64,000 nucleotides of DNA from Haloglycomyces albus DSM 45210 (lineage in GTDB: Bacteria > Actinomycetota > Actinomycetes > Mycobacteriales > Micromonosporaceae), in assembly GCF_000527155.1 (NCBI RefSeq), contig NZ_AZUQ01000001.1, positions 545,891 to 609,890 of the forward strand, written 5' to 3'. This document shows positions 1-8,584 of this stretch, in pieces. Made by a program: the position numbers and the translations under genes. A model generated the notes under the pieces. That model was not told the origin of the DNA, ran no database searches, and worked only from the letters and a program-made list of their open reading frames with translations. Numbering within the stretch: the first letter of the stretch is position 1; each line of letters starts with the position of its first letter.

Positions 1-183
1 GATGCCGGGCCCGGCATGCTCCACACCGCACCCGACGGTCGATTCTCCCGCGAGTTCACCGCCGAAGAAGCCGACGATACTCTGCGCACCAATGGATTCG
101 AACCGATCGGTTCGGCCGTGCTGCCCCGGCACCGGCCGCAGTGGCGCTATCTGCACCTCATCTGCCGGACGACGGAAGGGTGA
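1..183 (+). CDS. C-terminal fragment of unknown enzyme (possibly a methyltransferase)
   Basis: The first reading frame is open from base 1 to a TGA at 181-183, giving the last 60 residues of a protein whose start lies outside the window. The fragment ends in a pattern (PQWRYLHLICR) that resembles the last beta strand of class I SAM-dependent methyltransferases, but there is too little sequence to be sure. It sits directly upstream of two ATP-grasp genes, with the next start codon only 2 bp after its stop (or overlapping it as GTGA). It was therefore probably the preceding gene of the same biosynthetic operon. Confidence 0.6.
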   Translation, partial: DAGPGMLHTAPDGRFSREFTAEEADDTLRTNGFEPIGSAVLPRHRPQWRYLHLICRTTEG

Positions 184-185
184 CC

Positions 186-1427
186 GTGGCACATATCGTC
201 ATCGCCGAGTCGCCGTCCTTCGATCCCTTCGGTCTCGCGGCGACCGCGAAACGGCTCGGCCACGAGGTCACCGTCGCCGTCGGTTCCCTCGACCCTTATC
301 GACCGGAACGGCACCAGTCCGTCCTAGACCAGGTGGACCACGTCCTGACAGGAGTCGAGACCGCCGATGGGAGCGCGCTGGCGAAGACCGTGCGCGGCAT
401 TCCGGGGGCGCGACCAGCGGACGGCATCGTCACGCTCAGCTCGGCGCACGCCGAAGCGGTGGCTCACGCCGCCGCCGAACTTGGGCTCCCGGGCGAAGAC
501 CCCACGGCCGTGAACCGAGCCCACAACAAGGAGGCCATGCGCCGCCGGCTGGAAGACGCGGGGATTCACCAGCCGCTTTTCGCCGCCGCCTCCACCGCGA
601 ACGGTGCCGTGTCGGCAGCCGAGGGCCTGGGTTTTCCCGTCGTCATCAAACCCGTTGACGGCTACGGCAACCGTGGAGTGGGAATCGCTCATCACGCCGA
701 GGAGACCCGAAACCTGGCCTCCGCGGCCCTCGCGGTATCCGACGACGGGCGATCGGCCCGCACCGCGACAAGGGTGCTTGTCGAGCAATACGTGCCAGGG
801 CCCATCGTCAGCTGCGAGATGTACGTCTGTGACGGAGTGGCTCACGTCTTCGGCTGCGCCGACCGGATCACCGCTCCCCCACCGCACCCGGTGGAACTGG
901 GCGGCACGTTCCCCGCCCGGCTGGCACCGCCCGTGGCCGACAAGATCGCCGAAGCCGCGATGACCGCCGTACAGGCCGTGGGGCTGCGCCGTTCTCACCT
1001 GCACGTGGAGCTCGTCCTTAGCGAGGACGGTCCACAGATCATCGAGATCAACCCACGGCTCGTCGGAGGTCCGGTGCCTCGCGAGATGAGCCTCGTCCTC
1101 GACGCCGACGTCCACGACGGCGTCGTCGCGATGGCGCTCGGCGACACTCCCGAACCTCTCACCCCCAGCCGGTTCGCCTGCCTGCGCAGCATAGTGGCCC
1201 CGACAGCCGGTGTACTCACCGCCGTGGACACCACCGAGGCCCGCCACCTCCCGGGCGTCCACGACATCGTCCTCGACGCCGACGTCGGCGCACCTGTGAG
1301 CGGACCACGCTCCAACAGCGACCGCGTCGGCTTCATCTACACCGTTTCCGAGTCCTCCGATGGGGCCGCCCGGGCCGCGGACGAGGCCGCGCGCCTTGTC
1401 CGCGTTGCCGTCCATCCCGCCACCTGA
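186..1427 (+). CDS. ATP-grasp ligase (L-amino-acid ligase type)
   Basis: A 413-aa single ATP-grasp protein. An N-terminal Rossmann-like pre-ATP-grasp region leads into the ATP-binding loop KPVDGYGNRGVG (residues 155-166). The strand VLVEQYVPG follows at about 197-205, then the Mg/ATP-binding pair HVELVL (272-277) and EINPRLVGG (286-294). This layout matches the BacD/RizB-like amino-acid ligases (PF13535), which make an acyl-phosphate and join it to an amine, usually forming a dipeptide. A GTG at 186 was chosen because the GGAAGGG just upstream is well spaced; a GTG at 180 would overlap the upstream stop. The next gene adds two more ATP-grasp modules and the third is an exporter, so a peptide-like product is inferred. 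Substrates cannot be read from sequence. Confidence 0.85.
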   Translation: MAHIVIAESPSFDPFGLAATAKRLGHEVTVAVGSLDPYRPERHQSVLDQVDHVLTGVETADGSALAKTVRGIPGARPADGIVTLSSAHAEAVAHAAAELGLPGEDPTAVNRAHNKEAMRRRLEDAGIHQPLFAAASTANGAVSAAEGLGFPVVIKPVDGYGNRGVGIAHHAEETRNLASAALAVSDDGRSARTATRVLVEQYVPGPIVSCEMYVCDGVAHVFGCADRITAPPPHPVELGGTFPARLAPPVADKIAEAAMTAVQAVGLRRSHLHVELVLSEDGPQIIEINPRLVGGPVPREMSLVLDADVHDGVVAMALGDTPEPLTPSRFACLRSIVAPTAGVLTAVDTTEARHLPGVHDIVLDADVGAPVSGPRSNSDRVGFIYTVSESSDGAARAADEAARLVRVAVHPAT

Positions 1428-1448
1428 CCTCCGAAAGGAGAAGCTGCA

Positions 1449-3992
1449 GTGTCCAACGTCGAGAACGTTCCACCCGGTCGAGGCCGAGGTCCGCACCTAC
1501 TCGCTCTGGCCGGAGCCGGAGGCCACCCCCTACCGGGGACCTTCGACTCGGCCGAGGCCGTCACCGGGCGACTCAGCGTCGTCTACATCCACTCGTGGGG
1601 CCCGGTCGACACCGAGTCCATGAAGGCCACCTGGTCCGAACGATTCGAGGGAACCTGGACCGACTGCGGCACCGTCGAGGAGCTGTACGAGGCAGTCCGC
1701 ACCGCACACCGCATCGAACCGCTGGACGGTATCGCCGCGTTCTCCGAACTGCTCATCCAGCCACAGGCCGATCTGGCCGCCGAGTTCGGGCTGCCCGGAA
1801 ACCCGCCCGAAGCCGTCCGAATCGCGCAGAACAAACTCCTCCAGCGTCGCACGCTCATCGATTCCGGTGTGCTCGATATGCGCTGCCACCCGATCGCGGG
1901 ACCGGACGACCTCGAGACGGCCGCCGCGCAGGTCGGATTCCCGGCCGTCTTCAAACCGGTCAACGGAGCGGCCAGCTTCAGTGTCCGAAAAGTCCGCGAC
2001 CTTGACGACCTACGCGCCGTATATGAGACGGCCGTGGCCGACGCGGACCGCAATGCCTTCCTCGTCCGCGAAGACCTCTATACCCTGGAGACCCTCTTGG
2101 AGGGTGCACAGTGGCATAGCGATCCGCGCCTAGGCGATTACGCCAGTGTCGAGTCACTCGTCTCGCACGGCGAGATACACCACCTGGCCGTGGTCGACCG
2201 CCTCGCCCTCGGCGAGACGTTCATAGAAGAAGGCCTGCTCTACCCCTCATCGCTGTCCGGCGAAAAGCAGCGGACGGTCCTTGACCACGCCACCGACGTC
2301 ATCCGCGCCGTCGGGCTGACCGACAGCGCCGTCCACACCGAAATCAAGCTGACCCCGAACGGTCCGGTGTGCATCGAGGTCAACGCACGCCTCGGCGGCC
2401 CCATCGGCCGCATGTTCCTGGCCGCGAGCGATCACGACATCATCGAGTCCATCTACCGCATCGCCGCCGGGTTGAAGATACGCGGCGACGCGACACCCCG
2501 CAACGCCGTATGTGGGCGGATGAGACCGTTGCCGTCACGTCCGGTCAGGTTGGCACACATCGCCGACACGAACCAGATCATGGAGGAGGAGACCCACCGG
2601 CTCAAGACCATGGCCCTGCGCGCCAGACCGGGAGACATCGCCGACCCCAGGCGCTACCCACACCTGCTCAGTATGACCGTCACCGGCGCGACACCCGCCG
2701 AATGCCTGGACAACGTGCAGGACATCGAAAAGCGGCTCGACATCCGCTTCGAAGCCGTCGGGCGCGAGAGGGTGGTCTTCCTCGACTACGCCGGCTACGA
2801 CCTCTACCGGACGCCGGTCGGGGCCCCGGTGTTCGATCCCGACCGTTACGACGTCACTCTCTTGACCACGCCGGAAAAGGCAGGGCAGCCGCGCTCTGGA
2901 GAGTGCTCGGCGGTCCTCGGGATCGATTTGGCCGACTCCGCGCTGAGAGACTCGCTTATCGCCACGATCCGGCGCGTCAAGGGAATCGACCGACTGGAGG
3001 TCTTCACCGAGACGCTCCTCGACGACGGTGCCCGCCTTCGGGAGGAACTGGGTATCCTCGGGCCGATGCCGGCCCAGGTGGCGCCCTTCCGCCACAAGCC
3101 CGCAATGAAGGCCACCGCCGAGAGGGCGGGCCTTCCCGTCGCTCCGTGGGCCGCCGTGGCTACCGCCGATGAGGCCGCGGACTTCGCCGCCGAGCACGGT
3201 AAGACGGTACTCAAACCCTGCGGCGGCACCGGCTCCCGGGGAATCCACATCGTCTCCGACGCGAAGGAGGCGGCCAAGACCTTCGCCGAGATCGACGGCG
3301 AGCCGGACGGATACCAGGCCGAGAAGTTCCTTCCCCACCGGCTCTTCCACATCGACGTCGCCGTTCGCGACAGGACGCCGATCGCGAGCGTCACCTCCGA
3401 GTACCTGGCCAGCACCCTCTCCTTCACCACCGGCGATACGCTGCTGTCGGTCACCGTCGACGACCCGGTCATCCTGGACCGGGCGAACAACCTGCTGGAA
3501 CACGTCATTGACGCATTCGGCGTCGAGAACCGCGTCCTGCACTTGGAAGCGTTCCTCGACGACAACGGCGAGTTCATCTTCAACGAGGTGGCCGCCCGCG
3601 CCGGCGGCGGTGGAATAGTACCTCTGGTCGAGTCCGTTACCGGGGTCAACCTCTTCAACGCCATGGTCGCCCTGTCGCAGGACACCCGTCCCGACGACGG
3701 ATACAAGCGCCGGGGACCGCACGGCGGATTCGCCATGTTCTACTCGCCGCCCGGCCGTCTGGAGACCGTCCACGACCGTGACATCCCGGCCGACTGGATC
3801 GTCCAGCGCCGCTTGAGAGTCCAGCCGGGAGAGGTCTACCGCCCAGTCGGCATGGCGGGCGGGTGCATCGCCTGCTACACCATCACGGCCGGCAGCACCG
3901 CCGAAGCGATCGAGCGGTTGGAATTCGTCAACGACGCCGTGTCCTTCACCGTCACACCGCTCGACGCCGGCGACCACGAGGACTCCGCATGA
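1449..3992 (+). CDS. Tandem double ATP-grasp ligase
   Basis: An 847-aa protein with two complete ATP-grasp modules. Module 1 has its ATP loop at about 168-183 (FKPVNGAASFSVRKV) and the metal-binding segment EVNARLGGP at about 310-318. Module 2 starts near residue 450, with the loop KPCGGTGSRG at about 589-598 and NEVAARAGGG near 711. Both modules look like amino-acid ligases, so the protein could perform two successive condensations, or one module could be structural. The GTG at 1449 follows an AAAGGAG at the right distance. It lies 21 bp after the single-module ligase and overlaps the MFS gene by ATGA. Module 1 has a Ser/Phe-containing loop in place of the usual Gly-rich one, so its catalytic competence is uncertain. 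Confidence 0.85.
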   Translation: MSNVENVPPGRGRGPHLLALAGAGGHPLPGTFDSAEAVTGRLSVVYIHSWGPVDTESMKATWSERFEGTWTDCGTVEELYEAVRTAHRIEPLDGIAAFSELLIQPQADLAAEFGLPGNPPEAVRIAQNKLLQRRTLIDSGVLDMRCHPIAGPDDLETAAAQVGFPAVFKPVNGAASFSVRKVRDLDDLRAVYETAVADADRNAFLVREDLYTLETLLEGAQWHSDPRLGDYASVESLVSHGEIHHLAVVDRLALGETFIEEGLLYPSSLSGEKQRTVLDHATDVIRAVGLTDSAVHTEIKLTPNGPVCIEVNARLGGPIGRMFLAASDHDIIESIYRIAAGLKIRGDATPRNAVCGRMRPLPSRPVRLAHIADTNQIMEEETHRLKTMALRARPGDIADPRRYPHLLSMTVTGATPAECLDNVQDIEKRLDIRFEAVGRERVVFLDYAGYDLYRTPVGAPVFDPDRYDVTLLTTPEKAGQPRSGECSAVLGIDLADSALRDSLIATIRRVKGIDRLEVFTETLLDDGARLREELGILGPMPAQVAPFRHKPAMKATAERAGLPVAPWAAVATADEAADFAAEHGKTVLKPCGGTGSRGIHIVSDAKEAAKTFAEIDGEPDGYQAEKFLPHRLFHIDVAVRDRTPIASVTSEYLASTLSFTTGDTLLSVTVDDPVILDRANNLLEHVIDAFGVENRVLHLEAFLDDNGEFIFNEVAARAGGGGIVPLVESVTGVNLFNAMVALSQDTRPDDGYKRRGPHGGFAMFYSPPGRLETVHDRDIPADWIVQRRLRVQPGEVYRPVGMAGGCIACYTITAGSTAEAIERLEFVNDAVSFTVTPLDAGDHEDSA

Positions 3993-5266
3993 CCGCCAAC
4001 TCGCACAAGGAGACCGGCACGACGTCCGAGCGCGCGCCGTCTGCCCTGCGGAGAACCGCCGACGACCTCCGAGGCGTCTTCCACAGCGGACCCGACCTGC
4101 GCCGCCTCTACCTCGCCATCGCGACCGACTCGATCGGTCTAGGCGTCTACCTCGCCTTCTCGGCGCTCTACCTCGGACTGGCCGTGAAACTGCCGCCCGC
4201 CCAGGTCGGCATCGCGCTGTCGGTGGCCGGAGTGGCTTCCCTCGTCGGACTCCTCCCCTTGGGCGCCGTGGCCGACCGGATGGGCGCGGCGCGGGCGCTG
4301 ACGGTGTTCTTCGTCTACCGGGCGCTGTCGTTCGCCGCCCTGCTCCTCGCCTGGGACTTCGTCTCCGCTGTCGTGGCCGTGGCTCTCGCGGGCCTGGTCA
4401 GCAGGGCCACCGGACCGGTCACCCAGGCCCTCGTCCTCCAGCTGACGCCCAGCGAGAAAGACCGAGTCAACGCCATGGCGGCCCTGCGCAGCCTGCGCAA
4501 CGCGGGCTTCGCGCTCGGTGCCGCCCCGGCCGCACTCGCCGCCGCGGTCGGCACCCCGACGGCCTACCGCTCCGTCCTGGGCATCACCGTTGTCGCCTTC
4601 TTCGCCACCGCCCTGATCGTCCGGGGACTCCCCAATGTTCCCGTGCCGCGCAAGGAACGTGTCAAGGCCCGCGCGGTCGCCCGCGACCGCTGGTTCATGG
4701 TTCTGACAGTCCTCCATGGTGCGTTCTCCCTGCACGCCTTCGTGCTAGGGATCGGAATGCCCCTGTGGCTGGCACGCGAAACCGGCGCGCCCGAATGGGT
4801 CTCACCACTGCTCCTGGTCGTCAACACCGTCATGGTCGTGCTCTTCCAGATTCCCTTCAGCCGGGGCACGGAAGACCCCGCGACGGCGCGAGCCCGCCTG
4901 GCACTGGCAGGACTCGTCCTCACTGCCGTGTGCGCGCTGATCCCGTTCTCCGCCCTGCTACCGCCGATCGCCGCTGTCGCCGTCTTGTTGGCACTGCTCA
5001 TCGCACTCAGCGGGGCTGAACTGTGGCACACGGCCGGCACCTGGGGACTCGCCCAGTCGCGCATACCCGACAACGGGGCCGGAATATACCTGGCCTTCTT
5101 CAACTTCGGGTTCGCCGCCGCCACCGTCGCCGGACCCGCCGCCATCGGCCTCGTCCTCGAGGCCGGAACCTGGGGGTGGGCCGCGCTCGCGGTCTGGTTC
5201 CTGCTCCTTGCCGGGGCCACCCTGCTCCTCCCCCTCCGACCACAATCCCGTCCCGACCCCACCTGA
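3989..5266 (+). CDS. MFS transporter, probable product exporter
   Basis: A 425-aa integral membrane protein with about 12 hydrophobic segments. It has a major-facilitator loop 2-3 motif of the form GAVADRMGAARAL near residue 90. The start ATG overlaps the stop of the tandem ATP-grasp gene (ATGA), so the two are translationally coupled. As the only transporter in the biosynthetic operon, it is inferred to export the ligase product or confer self-resistance. The family assignment is from membrane topology and the motif; no substrate can be deduced. Confidence 0.85.
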   Translation: MTANSHKETGTTSERAPSALRRTADDLRGVFHSGPDLRRLYLAIATDSIGLGVYLAFSALYLGLAVKLPPAQVGIALSVAGVASLVGLLPLGAVADRMGAARALTVFFVYRALSFAALLLAWDFVSAVVAVALAGLVSRATGPVTQALVLQLTPSEKDRVNAMAALRSLRNAGFALGAAPAALAAAVGTPTAYRSVLGITVVAFFATALIVRGLPNVPVPRKERVKARAVARDRWFMVLTVLHGAFSLHAFVLGIGMPLWLARETGAPEWVSPLLLVVNTVMVVLFQIPFSRGTEDPATARARLALAGLVLTAVCALIPFSALLPPIAAVAVLLALLIALSGAELWHTAGTWGLAQSRIPDNGAGIYLAFFNFGFAAATVAGPAAIGLVLEAGTWGWAALAVWFLLLAGATLLLPLRPQSRPDPT

Positions 5267-5286
5267 ACGGAAGGAACGGGTACACC

Positions 5287-5508
5287 ATGGGCAATACGAT
5301 GAAACTGGTCGTCAATGCGGCCGGCGCCGGAAGGCGCAGCGATCCGGATCGTCGTTCCCGCTTGCCACTCGAATATTTCCGTCCGTCAGGCAGGGAACAG
5401 CACGGTAAGCGGGTCAGCGCCACCATGATTCACAGTCACGCTGACCCGCTCTCTCCACTGCCCGTGGATCATTCTCACGTCGACGGGCCTCGGTACCGGC
5501 ACTCCTGA
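5287..5508 (+). CDS. Possible 73-aa peptide at end of ATP-grasp operon
   Basis: An ATG 20 bp after the MFS stop, preceded by GGAAGGAACGG, opens a 73-aa frame. The product is basic in its first half (GRRSDPDRRSRLPLEYFRP). The second half is rich in His, Ser, Asp and Pro, with two HSH motifs (IHSHADP and DHSHVDG). Position, strand and ribosome site would fit a peptide substrate for the ATP-grasp enzymes. Against it, the frame runs through a perfect 12-bp inverted repeat that looks like the operon terminator, and third-position GC (about two thirds) is lower than in the neighbours. I recognise no family. Confidence 0.35.
   Translation: MGNTMKLVVNAAGAGRRSDPDRRSRLPLEYFRPSGREQHGKRVSATMIHSHADPLSPLPVDHSHVDGPRYRHS
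5408..5450 (+). terminator. Perfect 12-bp stem-loop after MFS gene
   Basis: AGCGGGTCAGCG (5408-5419) pairs exactly with CGCTGACCCGCT (5439-5450) around a 19-nt loop. There is no T-run, which is common for actinobacterial intrinsic terminators. It lies about 140 bp past the MFS stop and inside the possible 73-aa ORF. Confidence 0.6.
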
Positions 5509-5554
5509 TATGCGCCACGGAAATGGCCCTGCACTCATAGGCGAGACCTCTCAA

Positions 5555-5588
5555 CTCGCGGCGGCCCCGCAAGCTATGAGGCCGCGAG
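5555..5588 (-). terminator. Weak stem-loop at 3' end of MacB-like operon
   Basis: CTCGCGGC (5555-5562) and GCCGCGAG (5581-5588) form an 8-bp stem overlapping the last codons and stop of the permease gene on the - strand. No T-tract follows, so this is only a candidate. Confidence 0.3.
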
Positions 5589-6782
5589 CGCTTCGGTCGG
5601 AGGCAGTCGCGCCGCCCGCATGGCGGGATAGAAGCCCGCGAAGGCCCCGATCACGACGGTCGCACCCAGTCCTGCGCCGATCGCCCACGGCGGCACCGTG
5701 ATCGGCCATCCCTGCGCCAGTGCGAACGCCGCCGTGGCTCCCGCACCGAGGGCCGCTCCCCCGATCCCTCCGAGAACGGAGAGGAGCAGGGATTCGGTGA
5801 TGAACTGGAGCCTGACTCGGCCTCGGGTGGCGCCCAGAGCTCGACGCAGTCCGATTTCGGACCGTCTCTCCAGCACGGAGATCACCATCGTATTGGCCAC
5901 GCCCACGCCGCCCACCAGAAGCGACACGCCGCCGAGTCCCAAGAGCATGGCCGTCAGCGCGTCGTCGGTGGCCTCCTGCGCCGCAAGCGCGTCGGAGGGG
6001 CGGGAGACTTCCGTACCGACCGGATCGGAGGGGTTGATCGCGTCGGCGAGGATGTCGCGGACGTCGACGACGTGGTCGGGATCGGCCTCGACGTACAGGC
6101 GGCTGGGGTTCCTTTCCAGATCGAAGGCCTCTTCGGCGGAGTCCCAGCCCATCAGCAGTGCTCCGTCCAGTTCGGGTGCCAGTTCGTTGCGGTCGAGGAT
6201 CCCGATAACACTATAGGTCTCTCCGTCGATCACCACGCTGGTGTCGGGTTGGACGGCACCGATGCCGAGGCGGTCGGCGGCCGAGGCCCCGAGCACGACG
6301 GCCGGATACGATCCGGTGGCCTCGTTGAGCCAAGTGCCGGCGCGGAGATCTCCGCCGATCACGTCGAGCAGGTTGAGGTCCGTGCCGTAGACCGACAGGC
6401 CGTTGGTCTCCTGTTCGGGGATCTTGTCACTGCGGTAAGCCTTCGCTCCGACCGCCTGACCGACCGACGCGGCGTCGTCGATGAGCCCGTGCCGCTTCGC
6501 CATTCCCGCCGCGTCGGCGGGGAGAACTCCGGGCTTGCCGAAGAGGTTGGTACCGGGCTCGGCGGTGAGCAGGTTCGTGCCCAATGTCTGGAGGCGCTGC
6601 TCCACCTCCGCTTTAGAGGACGCGGAAATGCCCACGACCGCGACGACGGCGGCTATGCCGATGGCGATGCCTATCGCGGAGAGGAAGGCGCGCAGGGGCC
6701 GCGTGTAGAGGCCCTCGGCACCGGTGCGGATAACGTCCGGGGCGGGCATGCGCTTCGGGCGCGGTGGGGTCGCGGTGTTCAT
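5574..6782 (-). CDS. MacB/FtsX-type ABC transporter permease
   Basis: 402 aa. One N-terminal membrane segment (about residues 30-52) is followed by a large extracytoplasmic MacB_PCD-like domain. Three C-terminal membrane segments (about 275-400) contain the FtsX-family stretch VISVLERRSEIGLRRALGATR. Such permeases couple to a dimer of the cognate ATPase and drive mechanotransmission or export of peptides and antibiotics at the cell envelope. The start overlaps the ATPase stop (ATGA). The full set adaptor-ATPase-permease next to a two-component system suggests a stress-inducible export or resistance module. Confidence 0.9.
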   Translation of the reverse strand: MNTATPPRPKRMPAPDVIRTGAEGLYTRPLRAFLSAIGIAIGIAAVVAVVGISASSKAEVEQRLQTLGTNLLTAEPGTNLFGKPGVLPADAAGMAKRHGLIDDAASVGQAVGAKAYRSDKIPEQETNGLSVYGTDLNLLDVIGGDLRAGTWLNEATGSYPAVVLGASAADRLGIGAVQPDTSVVIDGETYSVIGILDRNELAPELDGALLMGWDSAEEAFDLERNPSRLYVEADPDHVVDVRDILADAINPSDPVGTEVSRPSDALAAQEATDDALTAMLLGLGGVSLLVGGVGVANTMVISVLERRSEIGLRRALGATRGRVRLQFITESLLLSVLGGIGGAALGAGATAAFALAQGWPITVPPWAIGAGLGATVVIGAFAGFYPAMRAARLPPTEALAAS

Positions 6783-7480
6783 ACGTCCACGCCCCTTCCA
6801 ACGGTGGTTTCGGCGGTCGCGGCGCTGTCGGCCACGATCCGTCCGTCCCGCATCCGCACCTGCCGGGGCAGGCGGTCGGCAAGGTCCGGGTCGTGGGTGA
6901 TGACGACGACGGCCGTGCCTGCGGCGTTGAGGTTGTGGAGAAGTTCGACCACGCCCTCTCCGGACGCCGAGTCGAGGTTGCCCGTCGGCTCGTCGGCCAG
7001 CAGCAGTGGCGGCCGCGCGACCGCGGCTCGGGCGATGGCGACACGTTGGCGCTGTCCGCCGGACAGTTCATGCGGCAGGTAGCCCTTGCGGTCGACTAGG
7101 CCGACGCGGTCAAGGGCCTCGGCAGCGAGCCCGCGACGGTCGGGACGCCGCCGGCCCGAGTAGAGGAGGCCGGTGGCGACGTTGTCGAGCGCCGTCAATC
7201 GTGGCGAGAGGTGGAAGGACTGGAACACGAAACCGATCCACTGTTCACGCAGGGCCGACAGTGCGCGGTCGTCGAGCTTCGCGACGTCCAGTCCGCGAAT
7301 CCGGACCGTGCCCTCGTCGGGTCGGTCGAGCGTGCCCAGCATGTTGAGCATGGTGGACTTTCCCGAACCGGAGGGGCCGACGACAGCGGTGAACTCACCT
7401 TCGGAGACGGCCAGGGAGACTCCGTCGAGAGCGCGGACGTGCCCCTGGTAGGTCTTGGTGATCTCGTCGACGACGATCAT
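6779..7480 (-). CDS. MacB/LolD-type ABC transporter ATPase
   Basis: 233 aa. Walker [10 protein letters not shown] lies at residues 35-43, the signature LSGGQRQR and Walker B LLLADEPTGNLD follow, and the H-loop reads ITHD. The EPTGNLDS pattern is typical of the LolD/MacB/FtsE subgroup. It overlaps the adaptor gene upstream and the permease gene downstream by ATGA on both sides, so the three subunits are coupled. It powers the permease encoded next to it. Confidence 0.93.
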   Translation of the reverse strand: MIVVDEITKTYQGHVRALDGVSLAVSEGEFTAVVGPSGSGKSTMLNMLGTLDRPDEGTVRIRGLDVAKLDDRALSALREQWIGFVFQSFHLSPRLTALDNVATGLLYSGRRRPDRRGLAAEALDRVGLVDRKGYLPHELSGGQRQRVAIARAAVARPPLLLADEPTGNLDSASGEGVVELLHNLNAAGTAVVVITHDPDLADRLPRQVRMRDGRIVADSAATAETTVGRGVDV

Positions 7481-8577
7481 GTCGGGACTCCGACTCGGAG
7501 GCCCTCTTCGACGCCCTCTCCGGAGATCTCCACGTTCCCGTCGGCGAACAGCCCGGTCTCGACCGGCAGATACTCCGCCTTTCCCTCTCTTACCGCCTCG
7601 ACGCCGTAGCCGTTGCCGGGGAGGACGACCAGGGCGGAAACGGGCACGGTGAGGACGTCCTCCCTCACTCGGCCGGCGAAGTCCACGTCCACTCCCGCCG
7701 TTTCGACGTCGGTCACGGCCGAGGGGTCGTCCAGATCGATACCGATCTCGACACGGGTGGTCTTCTCTCCGGTGTCGGGGTCGGTGGTGTCGGCCATGGA
7801 GACGGAAGAGACAACGCCCTTCAAGGGGTCGCTCCCCGGTACCGAAACGGTGACCTCGTCTTCCTCGGCGATACCGGAGGCCTTGTTCTCGGCCAGCTCG
7901 ACTATGACCTTGCGTTCTCTGCCGCTGTAGGTGAGTACCTCTTCGCCGCCGGCGAGCTTCTGTCCTTTGTCAACCTCGACGGCATTGACTCGGATATCGC
8001 TCTCGGCTACGGCGACAGTGCCGGGATCGAAGGTTCCCGAGTCGTCGAGGCCGTTGTCCTTCTGCCACTGTGCGAGCGCCGTTCCCGTGTAATAGGTGAA
8101 GGAATCGTCCGCCTCGAAGCCGTCGTAGCCCAGCTCGGTTAGATTTCGTTCCAGCTGCCGGACGTCATCGCCCCGGTCACCGGGCCCCAGTTCCCGGTAG
8201 AAGGGCAGCTTGCCTTGGAACAACAGCACCGGCTTATCGTCGACGCGGTACAGTTCTCCGCCCTGCTCGACGGAAGTACCCGGTTCCGGCACCTTGGTCA
8301 CCGTGCCGATACCGGCGGCCGTCAGGACTGCCGAGTGCTCGTAGACGAGGTCCCCTTCCTCCGTGCGGGTTTCCTTGAGCGTCTCGCGCGTCACGTCGAC
8401 GGTTTCGGGAGGGAGCGACCGCTCCTCGGCCGCTCCCTCGTCGGAGCGCGGGTACAGGGAGGCCGCGGCCAATCCGCCGGCCGCCGCGACGCCTCCCAGC
8501 GCGGCCAGGACGTAGCGCCTGGTGCGACGGTGCCGGGCGGGCTTCACATGGCGTGGTTCTTCTTCGTTGTCGGTCAT
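7477..8577 (-). CDS. Periplasmic-adaptor-like protein with peptidoglycan-binding domain
   Basis: 366 aa. A short cytoplasmic N-terminus and one membrane anchor (about residues 24-42) precede an extracytoplasmic part. It carries a PG_binding_1-like repeat (DDVRQLERNLTELGYDG, then TALAQWQKDNGL) near residues 130-175. The rest, with a beta-barrel-like VTVSVPGSDPLKG segment, resembles HlyD/RND membrane-fusion adaptors. In Gram-positive MacB-like systems this adaptor links the ABC pump to the wall. It is the second gene of the lipoprotein-adaptor-ATPase-permease operon. Confidence 0.85.
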   Translation of the reverse strand: MTDNEEEPRHVKPARHRRTRRYVLAALGGVAAAGGLAAASLYPRSDEGAAEERSLPPETVDVTRETLKETRTEEGDLVYEHSAVLTAAGIGTVTKVPEPGTSVEQGGELYRVDDKPVLLFQGKLPFYRELGPGDRGDDVRQLERNLTELGYDGFEADDSFTYYTGTALAQWQKDNGLDDSGTFDPGTVAVAESDIRVNAVEVDKGQKLAGGEEVLTYSGRERKVIVELAENKASGIAEEDEVTVSVPGSDPLKGVVSSVSMADTTDPDTGEKTTRVEIGIDLDDPSAVTDVETAGVDVDFAGRVREDVLTVPVSALVVLPGNGYGVEAVREGKAEYLPVETGLFADGNVEISGEGVEEGLRVGVPT

Positions 8578-8584
8578 GGGTGCC

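Noticed and set aside
2535-3977. 480-aa - strand frame opposite the tandem ATP-grasp gene
   Set aside because: Low-complexity Gly/Val/Asp composition of an antisense shadow; the + strand frame has clear ATP-grasp motifs.
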